Shown: one piece after another, positions 1-10,200 of the stretch
How positions within the stretch are numbered: the first letter of the stretch is position 1
How the letters are laid out: every line of letters starts with the position of its first letter
Source of the DNA: Burkholderiales bacterium
GTDB taxonomy: Bacteria; Pseudomonadota; Gammaproteobacteria; Burkholderiales; SG8-39
Direction of reading: 5' to 3'
Assembly: GCA_017880775.1 (NCBI GenBank)
Contig: JADGRQ010000002.1
Coordinates: forward strand, 164,660 to 228,659
DNA: 64,000 nt
The notes under the pieces: model-generated
The model's database searches: none
What the model saw: the letters and a program-made list of their open reading frames with translations, nothing else
What the model was told of the DNA's origin: nothing
Translations under genes and position numbers: made by a program

Positions 1-3
1 GCA

Positions 4-642
4 ATGCGTTTCGACGCCATCGCCTGGAACCGGCTGCGCTACTCGCTGTACGCGCCGTTCTACGATCTGGTCGTCGCGCGCGCTCCGATGCTCCTTGGTG
101 GCAGGAGGCGTGCCATCGGGTTCGTCGCGCTCAAACCCGGCGAGCGGGTGCTGATCGTCGCTGCGGGCACCGGAATCGACCTCGAGTTTCTTCCCGAGGG
201 CGTCGAGATCGTCGCCATCGACATCACGCCTGCGATGCTCGAACGGCTGCGCGCGCGCGCGCGCCGCCTGGGACGCACGGTGCGCGCCGAAGTGATGGAC
301 GCCGCGCATCTCGCTTTCCCCGACGCGAGTTTCGATTGCGTGTTGCTGCACCTCGCGCTTGCCGTTGTGCCCGATCCGGTCGCGGCAATGCTCGAAGCGG
401 CGCGCGTGCTGCGCCCCGGCGGCCGCATTTCGATTTTCGACAAATTCCTCGCCGATGGCGCTGAACCGTCGGTTGCGCGCAGGGCGGCGAATGTAGTGAC
501 CGGGCTGATCGCCACCGAAATCAACCGGCAGCTCGGACCGCTCGCCGCCGCTGCAGGACTCGAGTTGCGCGAGCGCGAGCCGGCCGGATTCGGCGGCCTG
601 TTCGTCGCCGCGCGTGCGGAAAAACGCCAAAATCCGCTATAA
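4..642 (+). CDS. class I SAM-dependent methyltransferase
   Basis: A 212-residue class I methyltransferase of the UbiE/PmtA kind. The SAM-binding motif I is the stretch VLIVAAGTGID near residues 46-56, followed by an acidic end of strand 2 (VAIDIT) and the post-motif LRPGGR near residue 138, all typical of the Rossmann methyltransferase fold. No membrane segment or signal peptide is seen. The substrate cannot be told; small proteins of this type with an N-terminal YSLYAPFYD segment include phospholipid and quinone methyltransferases. The reading frame is open to the window edge, so a start upstream of the window is possible. Its stop codon lies inside the likely -10 box for ribF. Confidence 0.85.
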   Translation: MRFDAIAWNRLRYSLYAPFYDLVVARAPMLLGGRRRAIGFVALKPGERVLIVAAGTGIDLEFLPEGVEIVAIDITPAMLERLRARARRLGRTVRAEVMDAAHLAFPDASFDCVLLHLALAVVPDPVAAMLEAARVLRPGGRISIFDKFLADGAEPSVARRAANVVTGLIATEINRQLGPLAAAAGLELREREPAGFGGLFVAARAEKRQNPL

Positions 643-643
643 T
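638..643 (+). promoter_or_regulatory. candidate -10 box (TATAAT) for ribF-ileS-lspA
   Basis: A perfect TATAAT sits 23 bases before the ribF ATG and overlaps the stop codon of the upstream methyltransferase. No good -35 hexamer is visible 17 bases upstream, so this is a candidate only. It would start transcription of the ribF-ileS-lspA run about 15 bases before the ribF start. Confidence 0.45.
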
Positions 644-666
644 TCAAACTTTTAACTGCGCCCCTT

Positions 667-1641
667 ATGCGGATCACGCACGGGTCCCTGGCCGCATCAG
701 GCGGCGCCGCGCGCTCGGCGCTCACCATCGGCAACTTCGACGGAGTGCATCGCGGCCACCAGGCGATGCTCGCGCGCGTTAAGCAGGCCGCGCTTGAGCG
801 CGGCCTGCCGGCCTGCGTGCTGACGTTCGAGCCGCATCCGCGCGAGTTCTTCACGCCGGCCGAGGCGCCCGCGCGCCTGACGCCGATGCACATCAAGCTC
901 GAGCTGCTCGAGGCGGCAGGAATCGATCACGCGCATGTGGCGAGGTTTAATGCGCAGTTCGCTTTGCTCAGCCCGGAGCGGTTCGTCGAAGAAGTTCTGG
1001 TGAACGGCCTGGGTTGCGCCTGGCTCCTCGCGGGACGCGACTTCCGCTACGGCGCGAAGCGCGCGGGCGATTTCGCGGCGCTCGAGTCCGCCGCCGCGCG
1101 TCACGGCTTTACGCTCGAACCGATGCCGGAGGTGACGCTCGCCGGCGAGCGGATTTCCAGTTCTGCGGTGCGTGCCGCGCTGGCCGCGGGCGAGGTGGAG
1201 CGCGCCGCTTCGCTGCTGGGCCGGCCGTTCGCAATCAGCGGGCATGTCGCGCACGGCGACAAGCTTGGCCGCGAACTGGGATTCGCGACCGCGAATATCC
1301 CTCTCGAACCCGGGCGCGTGCCGGTGCACGGAATCTTCGTGGTGGAAGCCGTGGGGGTGGAGGAGGGCGCGCAAGGCACGAAGCCCTGGCCGGGCGTGGC
1401 GAGCGTCGGTGCGCGCCCCACGGTCAAGGCCAATGGCGCGACGGTGCTGGAAGTGCACCTGTTCGACTTTGCCGGGGAGCTGTACGGCCAGCGACTGGAA
1501 GTGGGCTTCCTCGCCAAGCTGCGCGAGGAAGAGAAATACCCGGGCCTGGACGCGCTACGCGCGGCGATCGCGCGCGACGTCGCCCGGGCAAGGGAATTTT
1601 TTGCGAAACGAGCACATGGCCGATTACAAGAAAACGCTTAA
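667..1641 (+). CDS. ribF: bifunctional riboflavin kinase / FAD synthetase
   Basis: RibF phosphorylates riboflavin to FMN and adenylylates FMN to FAD in the cytoplasm. The 324-residue length is normal. The N-terminal FAD synthetase half shows the nucleotidyltransferase motif [13 protein letters not shown] (about residues 20-32) and the ISSSAVR motif (about 165). The C-terminal riboflavin kinase half shows [11 protein letters not shown] (about 201-211). The gene heads a ribF-ileS-lspA run, a common proteobacterial order, and its end overlaps the ileS start by 26 bases. The ATG at 667 follows the candidate -10 box closely. Confidence 0.96.
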   Translation: MRITHGSLAASGGAARSALTIGNFDGVHRGHQAMLARVKQAALERGLPACVLTFEPHPREFFTPAEAPARLTPMHIKLELLEAAGIDHAHVARFNAQFALLSPERFVEEVLVNGLGCAWLLAGRDFRYGAKRAGDFAALESAAARHGFTLEPMPEVTLAGERISSSAVRAALAAGEVERAASLLGRPFAISGHVAHGDKLGRELGFATANIPLEPGRVPVHGIFVVEAVGVEEGAQGTKPWPGVASVGARPTVKANGATVLEVHLFDFAGELYGQRLEVGFLAKLREEEKYPGLDALRAAIARDVARAREFFAKRAHGRLQENA

Positions 1642-4447
1642 CCTGCCCGATACGGCCTTTCCGATGAAGGGCGACCTTGCGAAGCGCGAGCCGCAATGGG
1701 TGCAGGCGTGGCAGGACAAGGACGTCTACGGGAAGATCCGGGAGGCAGCCAAGGGCCGGCCGCGCTTCGTGCTGCATGACGGGCCGCCGTATGCCAACGG
1801 AGACCTGCACCTCGGCCACGCGCTCAACAAGATCCTGAAGGACATCATCGTCAAGTCGAAGACGCTGGCCGGGTTCGACGCGCCCTATGTTCCCGGCTGG
1901 GACTGCCACGGCATGCCGATCGAGGCGCAAATCGAGAAGCAGCACGGCAAGAACCTCTCCACCGAGCAAACGCTGCGCCTGTGCCGCGCCTATGCCGCCG
2001 AGCAGATCGAGCGGCAGAAGAAGGATTTCCGGCGCTTGGGCGTGCTCGGCGACTGGGATCGGCCCTACACGACGATGGCCTACCGCAACGAGGCCGACGA
2101 AATCCGCGTGCTCGGCCGTTTGTTGGAAAAGGGCTATCTGTACCGCGGATTGAAGCCGGTCAACTGGTGCTTCGACTGCGGCTCGGCGCTCGCCGAAGCC
2201 GAGGTCGAGTACGAGGACCGCAAGGACCCGGCGGTCGACGTCGGGTTCGCGTTCGCCGAGCCGGAGAAGATTGCCCGCGCCTTTGGCCTTGCAAGGCTGC
2301 CGGAGAAACCCGGCTTCGCGGTGATCTGGACCACCACGCCCTGGACGATTCCGGGCAACCAGGCATTGAACGCGCATCCAGAATTCGACTACGAACTGGT
2401 CGATACCGAGCGCGGGTTGCTGATCCTCGCTGCAGAACTCAAGGACCCCTGCCTCCAGCGCTACAAGCTTACCGGCACGGCGATCGCGCGCGCAAAAGGA
2501 AAGATGCTCGAAGGAATTTCCTTCCGCCACCCGTTCTACGATCGCCTGGCGCCGCTCTATCTCGGCGACTACGTGACGCTCGACGCCGGCACCGGGATCG
2601 TGCACTCGGCGCCGGCCTACGGGGTGGAGGACTTCGTTTCCTGTCGCGGCTATGGCATGAAGGACGACGACATCCTCACGCCGGTGATGGGCGATGGAAA
2701 GTATGTCTCAACGCTGCCGCTGTTCGGCGGAATGATGATTTGGGACGCAAACTGGAAGATTGTGAAGGCGCTGGAGGAGCGTGGAGCGCTGTTCGCGCTG
2801 GAGAAGAACCACACGCATAGCTACATGCACTGCTGGCGCCACAAGACGCCGGTAATCCTGCGCGCGACCACGCAATGGTTCGCGGGCATGGACCAGGTGC
2901 CCGGTTTCAACGGCGCGAAACCGAACGAGACCTTGCGCGCGACCGCATTGCGCGGCATCGGGGCGACGCAGTTCTTTCCCGCCTGGGGCCAGGCGAGGTT
3001 GCACGGCATGATCGCCAACCGCCCGGACTGGACGCTGTCGCGCCAGCGCCAATGGGGCGTGCCGATGCCGTTCTTCCTGCATCGGGAGACCGGCGCGTTG
3101 CATCCGCGCACACCCGAACTGCTCGAGCAGGTCGCCCGCCGCGTCGAAGAGGGCGGCATCGAGGCGTGGCAGACGGTCGACTCCGGTGAGCTGATCGGCG
3201 CGGACGCCGCGCACTACGTGAAGAGCCGCGACACGCTCGATGTCTGGTTCGACTCCGGCTCCACTCACCAGACGGTGATGGGCGGACCTGCCGGCCGCAG
3301 GCTTGGCCTGGGCTCTCACCGACAGGACACCGGGTTTCCCGCCGACCTGTACCTGGAAGGCTCGGACCAGCACCGCGGCTGGTTCCATTCCTCGCTGCTC
3401 GTGTCGTGCATGATGAATGGCGTGCCGCCGTACAAGGGGCTGCTGACGCACGGCTTCTTCGTCGACGGTGAAGGCCGCAAGATGTCAAAATCCAAGGGCA
3501 ACATGATCGCGCCGCAGGAGATCGCCGGCACCCTCGGTGCGGAAACGCTGCGGCTGTGGGTGGCGAGCACCGACTACTCGGGCGAGCTGTCGATCTCGGG
3601 GGAGATTCTCAAGCGCGTGGTCGAGAGCTACCGCCGCATCCGCAACACGCTGCGCTTCCTGCTCGCGAACACCCTCGATTTCGATTTCGCGCAGCATGCG
3701 GTCGCCTCCGGCCAGATGCTCGAGATCGATCGCTATGCGCTGGCCCTCAACCGCGGGCTGTGGGCCGAAGTGACCGGCGCGTACGCGGTGTACGAGTTCC
3801 ACCGCGTGGTGCAGCGCCTGCAGACCTGGTGCTCGGAGGACCTCGGGGGCTTTTACCTCGACATCCTGAAGGACCGGTTGTATACGGCGGCGCCCGGCTC
3901 GCGCGCGCGGCGCTCCGCGCAGACTGCCCTGCATCACATCGCCCGCACGCTGCTGCATCTGATGGCGCCGGTGCTCAGCTTCACCGCCGAGGAGGCCTGG
4001 AGCATCGTCAGTCCGTCGGACGCGAGCATTTTCGAGCACGACTGGTTACGCGTGGCGCCCGCCGACGCGGCGGATGAAGCGCAGATGTCCAAGTGGCGCC
4101 GGCTGCGCGAAATCCGGGGCGAGGTGGCGAGGGTGCTCGAATCGCTGCGCGCAAGTCGCGCGATCGGCTCTTCGCTGCAGGCCGAGATCGTGATCACGGC
4201 GCCGGCGTCGGATCGTGCGCTGCTCGCCAGCCTCGGCGAGGACCTGCGCTTCGTCATGATCACGTCGGCCGTGACGCTGGAACGCGGCGAGGCGCTTGCA
4301 GTCAGCGCTACGCCCAGCGCGCACGCGAAGTGCGAGCGCTGCTGGCACTACCGCGCCGAAGTCGGCGCGTGCGCCGAGCACCCGGCGCTTTGCGCTCGCT
4401 GCATCTCCACCCTCTTCGGCAGCGGCGAGGCGCGCAGCCATGCGTGA
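1616..4447 (+). CDS. ileS: isoleucyl-tRNA synthetase
   Basis: IleRS charges tRNA-Ile and edits misactivated valine. The protein is 943 residues from the chosen ATG, which begins [17 protein letters not shown], the family's usual N-terminus; the same frame stays open for 148 codons upstream but that part is a shadow of ribF. The class I signatures are the HIGH-type motif in [15 protein letters not shown] (about residue 60) and KMSKS in [10 protein letters not shown] (about 620). A C-terminal zinc-binding region with CERCWHYR and CARC completes the bacterial form. It overlaps ribF upstream and lspA downstream (8 bases), consistent with one operon. Confidence 0.97.
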   Translation: MADYKKTLNLPDTAFPMKGDLAKREPQWVQAWQDKDVYGKIREAAKGRPRFVLHDGPPYANGDLHLGHALNKILKDIIVKSKTLAGFDAPYVPGWDCHGMPIEAQIEKQHGKNLSTEQTLRLCRAYAAEQIERQKKDFRRLGVLGDWDRPYTTMAYRNEADEIRVLGRLLEKGYLYRGLKPVNWCFDCGSALAEAEVEYEDRKDPAVDVGFAFAEPEKIARAFGLARLPEKPGFAVIWTTTPWTIPGNQALNAHPEFDYELVDTERGLLILAAELKDPCLQRYKLTGTAIARAKGKMLEGISFRHPFYDRLAPLYLGDYVTLDAGTGIVHSAPAYGVEDFVSCRGYGMKDDDILTPVMGDGKYVSTLPLFGGMMIWDANWKIVKALEERGALFALEKNHTHSYMHCWRHKTPVILRATTQWFAGMDQVPGFNGAKPNETLRATALRGIGATQFFPAWGQARLHGMIANRPDWTLSRQRQWGVPMPFFLHRETGALHPRTPELLEQVARRVEEGGIEAWQTVDSGELIGADAAHYVKSRDTLDVWFDSGSTHQTVMGGPAGRRLGLGSHRQDTGFPADLYLEGSDQHRGWFHSSLLVSCMMNGVPPYKGLLTHGFFVDGEGRKMSKSKGNMIAPQEIAGTLGAETLRLWVASTDYSGELSISGEILKRVVESYRRIRNTLRFLLANTLDFDFAQHAVASGQMLEIDRYALALNRGLWAEVTGAYAVYEFHRVVQRLQTWCSEDLGGFYLDILKDRLYTAAPGSRARRSAQTALHHIARTLLHLMAPVLSFTAEEAWSIVSPSDASIFEHDWLRVAPADAADEAQMSKWRRLREIRGEVARVLESLRASRAIGSSLQAEIVITAPASDRALLASLGEDLRFVMITSAVTLERGEALAVSATPSAHAKCERCWHYRAEVGACAEHPALCARCISTLFGSGEARSHA

Positions 4448-4931
4448 ATCCCGCGCCCGCCTCGTCATCCGATGGTTTGCGGCTGCGGCCGCCGTGGTCG
4501 CGCTCGACCAGGCGAGCAAGGCGCTGGTGCTCGGCTATCTGCAGCATGGCGAAGCGCGCGCGGTGGCGCAGTTTTTCAACCTGGTGCTGGTGACCAACAA
4601 GGGCGCGGCGTTCAGCCTGTTCGCCTCGGCCTCCGGGTGGCAAGCGCCGTTCTTCATCGCGGTCGCGCTGATCGCGGTCGGCGTGGTCGGGTGGATGATC
4701 GTGCGCGATCCCGGCAAGCGCGTGTTGTGCGCCGGGCTTGCGCTGATCCTCGGCGGCGCGCTTGGTAACCTGTGGGACCGCCTCGCCCTCGGACACGTCG
4801 TCGATTTCCTCGACTTCCATGTGTACGGCAGGCACTGGCCGGCGTTCAATGTCGCGGACTCTGCGATCACCGTGGGTGCGGCGATCCTGATCCTCGAGAG
4901 TTTCATGCACCGCGATGCAACGCGCGGCTGA
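4440..4931 (+). CDS. lspA: lipoprotein signal peptidase (signal peptidase II)
   Basis: LspA cleaves the signal peptide of diacylglyceryl-modified prolipoproteins in the inner membrane. The 163-residue protein has four hydrophobic segments (about residues 8-28, 62-84, 92-110, 133-152). The catalytic aspartates lie in [19 protein letters not shown] and FNVADSAIT, and the conserved NKGAAFSLF is present near residue 53. The ATG at 4440 overlaps the ileS stop (ATGCGTGA), which fixes the start. The 3' end overlaps the next gene by 17 bases. Confidence 0.95.
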   Translation: MRESRARLVIRWFAAAAAVVALDQASKALVLGYLQHGEARAVAQFFNLVLVTNKGAAFSLFASASGWQAPFFIAVALIAVGVVGWMIVRDPGKRVLCAGLALILGGALGNLWDRLALGHVVDFLDFHVYGRHWPAFNVADSAITVGAAILILESFMHRDATRG

Positions 4932-5475
4932 AGCGCAATTCGGGCACGCCGAACTGGCGTTGCTGCTGAAAGCGCTCGCCTTCGCCGCCGCGAAGCACCG
5001 CGACCAGCGCCGCAAGGATGCCGGCGCCTCGCCCTACATCAACCATCCGATTGCGCTTGCCGACGTGCTGGTGAACGAGGGACGGGTGCACGAGGTGACC
5101 GTGCTCGCCGCGGCGCTGCTGCACGACACGCTCGAGGACACCGAAACCAACCCCGCCGAGATCGAGGCCGGCTTCGGCGCGGCGATCCTCAGAGTGGTGC
5201 AGGAAGTAAGCGACGACAAGAGCCTCGACAAGGCCGAACGCAAGCGCCTGCAGATCGAGCATGCGGCGGAGCTCAGCCGCGAGGCCAAGCTGGTGAAACT
5301 GGCCGACAAGATCTGCAACCTGCGCGACGTGGCGGAAAGTCCCCCCGCGAACTGGAGCCTCGAGCGAAAGCGCGAGTATTACGACTGGGCGAAGCAGGTG
5401 ATCGATGCGTTGCGCGGGGTGCATCGCGAACTGGAGGCCGTATTCGACCGCGCCTACGCGAATCGGCCGGCATGA
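4915..5475 (+). CDS. stand-alone HD-domain (p)ppGpp hydrolase-like protein (MESH1 type)
   Basis: A 186-residue HD-domain protein resembling the hydrolase half of RelA/SpoT without the synthetase, TGS or ACT domains. The motif KHRDQRRKDAGASPYINHP (about residues 26-44) and the HD pair in LLHDTLEDTE (about residues 60-70) match small alarmone hydrolases such as MESH1, which degrade ppGpp; a further conserved segment is VKLADKICNLRD (about 124-135). It overlaps lspA and precedes ispH, so it probably belongs to the same transcription unit. Substrate is inferred from family resemblance; NADPH phosphatase activity known for MESH1 is an alternative. Confidence 0.85.
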   Translation: MQRAAEAQFGHAELALLLKALAFAAAKHRDQRRKDAGASPYINHPIALADVLVNEGRVHEVTVLAAALLHDTLEDTETNPAEIEAGFGAAILRVVQEVSDDKSLDKAERKRLQIEHAAELSREAKLVKLADKICNLRDVAESPPANWSLERKREYYDWAKQVIDALRGVHRELEAVFDRAYANRPA

Positions 5476-5534
5476 GAGCCGTGACCGGTGTCGACAGCCT
5501 TCTCGCGGTGCTGTGAATGGGGGACAATGACGGC

Positions 5535-6515
5535 ATGGATGTGCTGCTGGCCAATCCGCGCGGCTTCTGCGCCGGCGTCGAGCGCGCGATCGAGATCGTC
5601 GAGCGGGCGCTGACGCAACTGGGCGCGCCGATATATGTGCGCCACGAGATCGTGCACAACAAATTCGTGGTCGACGATCTGCGCCGAAAGGGCGCCGTAT
5701 TCGTCGATGAGCTCGACCAGGTGCCCACGGGCAGCACGGTGATCTTCAGCGCCCACGGCGTGTCGCAGCAGGTTCGCCGGGATGCCGAAGCGCGCGGGTT
5801 GAAGGTGTTCGACGCCACCTGCCCGCTGGTCACCAAGGTGCACGTCGAGGTCGCCAAGATGCTCGAGGCGGGCTACGAGGTCGTGATGATCGGCCACCGC
5901 GGCCACCCGGAGTCCGAGGGCACCATGGGGCAGGCGCGTTCCGGCATGCACCTGATCGAGACGGCAGGCGACGTCGCGAAGCTCGTGCTCAAGGATCCCG
6001 GGCGCGTCGCCTATGTCACGCAGACCACGCTCTCGGTGGACGATGCGCACGCGATCGTGGCCGCCCTCAAGGCGCGCTTCCCGGCGGTGCGCGGGCCGAA
6101 ACGCGACGACATCTGCTACGCGACGCAGAACCGGCAGGACGCGGTGAAATTCATGGCGCCGCTTTGCGACGTGGTGATCGTGGTCGGCTCGCCCAACAGC
6201 TCGAATTCGAACCGGCTGCGGGAAGTGGCGCAGAACATGGGCGCGGCGGCGTACATGGTTGAAAGCGCGGAGCAGCTCAAGCCCGGGTGGATCGCCGGCA
6301 AGCGCCGGGTCGGAGTCACGGCCGGCGCCTCCGCGCCCGAGGTGTTGGTGAATCAGCTGATCGAGCGGCTGAAGCAGATGGGCGCCGGCAACGTGCAGCA
6401 GCTCGATGGCATCACCGAGAGTGTCGTGTTCACGCTGCCGCGCGAGCTTGCCGCCGGCCGTAAGAAGCGCGCCGACCCGCTCCGCGAGCGCGGATCGCTC
6501 ACGCCGTTGAAGTGA
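5535..6515 (+). CDS. ispH: 4-hydroxy-3-methylbut-2-enyl diphosphate reductase
   Basis: IspH performs the last step of the MEP isoprenoid pathway, making IPP and DMAPP with a 4Fe-4S cluster. The 326-residue protein starts [18 protein letters not shown], the usual IspH N-terminus. The three cluster cysteines are in [15 protein letters not shown] and [10 protein letters not shown], and the catalytic glutamate is in [10 protein letters not shown]. An ATG at 5517 is in frame six codons upstream, but a GGGGGAC ribosome site lies at the right distance for 5535, so that start is preferred. The gene ends one base from the convergent TonB-like gene. Confidence 0.96.
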   Translation: MDVLLANPRGFCAGVERAIEIVERALTQLGAPIYVRHEIVHNKFVVDDLRRKGAVFVDELDQVPTGSTVIFSAHGVSQQVRRDAEARGLKVFDATCPLVTKVHVEVAKMLEAGYEVVMIGHRGHPESEGTMGQARSGMHLIETAGDVAKLVLKDPGRVAYVTQTTLSVDDAHAIVAALKARFPAVRGPKRDDICYATQNRQDAVKFMAPLCDVVIVVGSPNSSNSNRLREVAQNMGAAAYMVESAEQLKPGWIAGKRRVGVTAGASAPEVLVNQLIERLKQMGAGNVQQLDGITESVVFTLPRELAAGRKKRADPLRERGSLTPLK

Positions 6516-6516
6516 A

Positions 6517-7218
6517 TCATCCGGGCGGGGAACGCGGCGGCGCCGACGGGGGTGCCGGCGCGCCGAACAGCACTTCGATCGTCATCAGGCACCTCACCGG
6601 CGCGCCGTTCTTGATCCCGGGCGTGAAGCGCGCTGCGGCGAACGCATCCAGCGCGGATTGCTCGAACGCGCCGGGCGGCTCAGCCTCGACGATCGCCATC
6701 TGCTCGACTTCACCCTGCTCGCCGATGTACAGGCGCAGCACGACGCGGCCGTTCGGCGCCGCCGCACCGCGCGGGAATGCGGGCTCGACGTGGATTTTGA
6801 TCAGCGGCCGCTGGTCGAGCTGGTTGACGGGGTAGTACATCGGCGCCGCCAGCACGCCGGCGCTTGGCAACTCGGCGCGGCCTTGCTCCGCCAGCGGCTG
6901 AAACGAACGGGGATCGTCACCCACGCGACCGGTCGCGGCGACCGCGGCGGGCGGTTGGTCGGGCGAGCGCGCAGCGTCGGGCGCCTCCGATGTCTGGGGC
7001 GGTGCCGGCGGCGGCAACAGCGCTTCGGGCTGTAGCGAAGCAATGCCGGGCGCCGCGGCGCGCAGCGTCGCACGCAACTGACCGGTCCCGGCGTGGCTGA
7101 GCGACCAATTGCCGGCTTGCCAGCCGCGCGGAAACTGCGTCAGGGCTTCCAGCGCGACCGCGTGCAGCGCGAGCGATGCGACAACGGCCCCCGCGAGCTC
7201 GCCGCGAAGATGCGCCAC
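6517..7218 (-). CDS. TonB-family protein at the end of the pilus operon
   Basis: A 233-residue protein with an N-terminal hydrophobic anchor (GAVVASLALHAVALEAL, about residues 10-26), a proline/alanine-rich linker, and a C-terminal TonB-type domain with GRVVLRLYIGEQGEV and the FTPGIKNGAPV segment, the fold that contacts outer-membrane partners in energy transduction. The GTG start at 7218 is preceded by GAGGG and lies 12 bases after the pilY1 stop, so it is probably co-transcribed with the pilus genes. No exbB/exbD or TonB-dependent receptor is nearby. Its role, whether real TonB energising or an envelope-anchoring job for the pilus system, cannot be told. Confidence 0.75.
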   Translation of the reverse strand: MAHLRGELAGAVVASLALHAVALEALTQFPRGWQAGNWSLSHAGTGQLRATLRAAAPGIASLQPEALLPPPAPPQTSEAPDAARSPDQPPAAVAATGRVGDDPRSFQPLAEQGRAELPSAGVLAAPMYYPVNQLDQRPLIKIHVEPAFPRGAAAPNGRVVLRLYIGEQGEVEQMAIVEAEPPGAFEQSALDAFAAARFTPGIKNGAPVRCLMTIEVLFGAPAPPSAPPRSPPG

Positions 7219-7230
7219 CAGCCCTCGCTC

Positions 7231-10200
7231 TTACTGGTCGACGAACAACTCGCGCCAGGAAACGCGCTTGCCGACGAAGCTGGCCGCCGGCACCGGCGTA
7301 TCCTCGGAGCGCCGGGTCTCGTCGGCCAGCGTGCCGATCGTCTTGACCGCGCCTCCGGGCAGCATGACGACGTTGATGCCAACGATGATCGAGCTTGCGA
7401 TCTTGGTGCTCGCCAGATTGTTCGCCGAACCCTGGACGAAGGCGCCGTTGGTCACATCGAGGAAGTTGATGTACGAGTAACCGCCCGCGCTGCAGGTGTC
7501 CGAGGTGGGCACGTTGCTGGCGACGACCAGCGTGCCGAGCTGAAGGATCGGGTCGACGTTGACGCGCTCGCCGTTGTCGGGCAGGTCGATCAGCCAGCCG
7601 GAATTGATGGACAGATTCGGCGCGGCGGGAAGGTTCGGGTCGACGGGAAGGTTCGGGTTGGCGACCAGGGTCGGATCGTTACCCGCCACGGCGACCGTGC
7701 GGGAAGCGGAGGGATCCCCCGGGGTGCCGGTAGGAATGAAGGTCCTTTCCGGCACAGCCGTGGAGTCACGCACGTTCGGGATCACCGGCCCGGCACCGGT
7801 CACGCTCAAGTCGTCGCGCAGCGCGTAGATCGTCTGCTTCTGGAACGGCAGTGGAATGACGGAGGGGGGGATCGGGGGGGGCGGAACCTTGTCGCTCACC
7901 TCGAGGAACTTGCCGGTGCCGAATACGATGATGCGTTCGCCGTTCACGTCGGCCAGCTCGGGCTTGACCGTGATCGGCTGAACCGCGCCCGCAGCGTCCT
8001 TCGCCACCGCGACCTTGGTCACGCTGGGAGAGCCGCCGGCTGGGAAATCGAGCTTGAATCGCCACACGCTGCCTTCCAGATCGCCGCCGTAGATGGCAAG
8101 CACGGTGTTGTCGACTGCGCCGTTGGTGGTCCAGCCGTTGATCTTGGACAAGCCGCTGGGCCCGCGCGTGGGCGGCACCGCGGCCGGATTCACCGTGGTC
8201 GAACCGACGCCCGTGGTCAGCCGGTGCAGGATGTTGCCGGTGACCGCATCGAGAATGTAGAGGTAACCCTTGCCATCGCCCCCACCCACTGTGTTGTTGT
8301 AGCCCGAGGTGACCATCACCACCCATTTCTGATCGTAGAAACGCTTGGTGATCACCGCATTGCCGTAGCTCAAGCCCAGGTTGCAATCGCTCTTGTACGT
8401 TCCGGCGGGCGTCGGGACGCCGTTCGAATCAACGGCGATGCAGGGGCCGTGGGTCAGCTCCCACAACCCTCTGGGGGCGAGCGGGTTGGTGATGTCGAGC
8501 GCGTAGTAGCCGATGCCGCCGGAATTGAGGCCGCCCACCAGGATTGTGCGCCAGTCGGCCTGGCCCGCGCACGGCGTCGACACGCAGATATCGCCGACCT
8601 GCGGCGTGCCGTCCGTGAAGTAGCTGTGGCTGTAGGGGTCGCTCGCCAGTTGGTACAGCTTTGGCAGCACCAGCCCGGGAATGTAGGCCCAGCGCTCGAC
8701 ACCGTTGCCGGTGTTGTCGCCGGTGAAACTGTCGTCGGCGGTCGACGGGGTGGAAATGCCCGCGGTCTGGAAATAGGGGTTGTTGGTAAAGTCGGTCTCG
8801 AATGCGTGCAGCATGCCGTCGTTGGCTGCCGCGTATACCGTGCCGCGCCGTGGCAATAGCGGGTTCGCAAACTGCGCCGCCGCGCAGGCGCTGCCGGTTC
8901 CTTCGATGCAGGCCCTGAAGCCGAGGAAGCCGGCGTCGTTATACGAGAACGGCGACCTTTTCACGTACGCGGGCTGCGCATTGACGATGTCGCCCATCAG
9001 GCTGTCGCGCGAGCGGTACAGGTCGGTGCCGAGCAGCCGCGACGGCGTGGCGTTCTCGAACGAACGGTCGCCGCGCAGGTAATTGACCAGGCTCGCATTC
9101 GTCGCATTGGTCTGCTGGGCGGTGTCGAAAGCTTGCGGCAACTGGCTCGCCGCAAACAGGTCCATCTCGCCGCCTGGACTCGGGGTGAGGCCGGTGCCGT
9201 CCGAGCAAGGCGCCCCGCTCGAGCCCGGCGGGCAGAAGTGCTTCAACCGGTTGCCGTTCTGGCCACCGCCCGCGACGGTGTCGGTCGGGTCGAACGTAAA
9301 GATCTGCCGGCTGGTGTACGGGTTGGCGTCGAGCAGCACGCCAGCCGACCAGAGGCTGACGGTCGAGACGGCGCCGGTGGAAAGGTCGATGGTGCGCGCC
9401 TTCAGGTCGCCGGTCCACGTCGCGGTGGTGAAACTCGCGGTGAAGGCGAAGTTGTCTCCCGCCACCGGCTGGAGGTTCGATGTCGCCGCCGCGGCGCCGG
9501 CGCCGAGGCGTGCCGCCAGCTGGTCGCGCATGTCTGCAAGGCTGGCCGCCAGGTCGGCGGGGTTTTTTATGCTGTAGAAAACCCCCCTGCCGTTGACGGC
9601 GGCGTGCCACAGGTCATCGAGCGCGCTCGGCTGGTCGGCCACCGCCACCGGCCAATTCTTGACGCCTTGCTTGACATCGAAGAAATCGCCGCTCGTCGCC
9701 GACTCGTAGTCGGGCCGGAAGGTCAATTCGCCGTCGAGGCCGAGGCCGATCGTAAAGGTCACCATGTGCTGGTGGCTGGCGGTGTCCTTGCTCGTGGTCG
9801 GCACGTTGTTCGGCGACATGGCGCCGCTGGTGCGCAAGTCGGTCTTGTAGTAGTACAGCGCGACGTCGGCCAGAGTGTCGGAGGACGTCGGCGTTCCGCC
9901 GTCGAATACCCCCTGCGACTGCGTTGAATAGGGTGCCGCGTTCACGTTGTCAACGTTGCCGATCGGCGTCACGCCGTCTTCCCGGAACCCCGGGCCCAGA
10001 TTCCAGTTGCCGTCGGTCGCCAGCAGCGCGAAGTTCGGCTGGCAGGACCGGGTGATCGGGTCGTCGTTCGCGGCGGTGAGGCCCGTGGTGAGCGGGTTGC
10101 CGAACTGGCCGGCATAAATCGCTCCTACGCGCGCCAGCGCCTCGCGCAACGGCGTGCCGCCGAGCGGTGCGGTACCGTAGAATTTGATATACCAGGCGTT

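Noticed and set aside
7093..8859. A 588-codon open frame opposite pilY1.
   Set aside because: Composition is shadow-like (Arg, Gly, Val, Asp), no motif is seen, and pilY1 on the other strand is clear.
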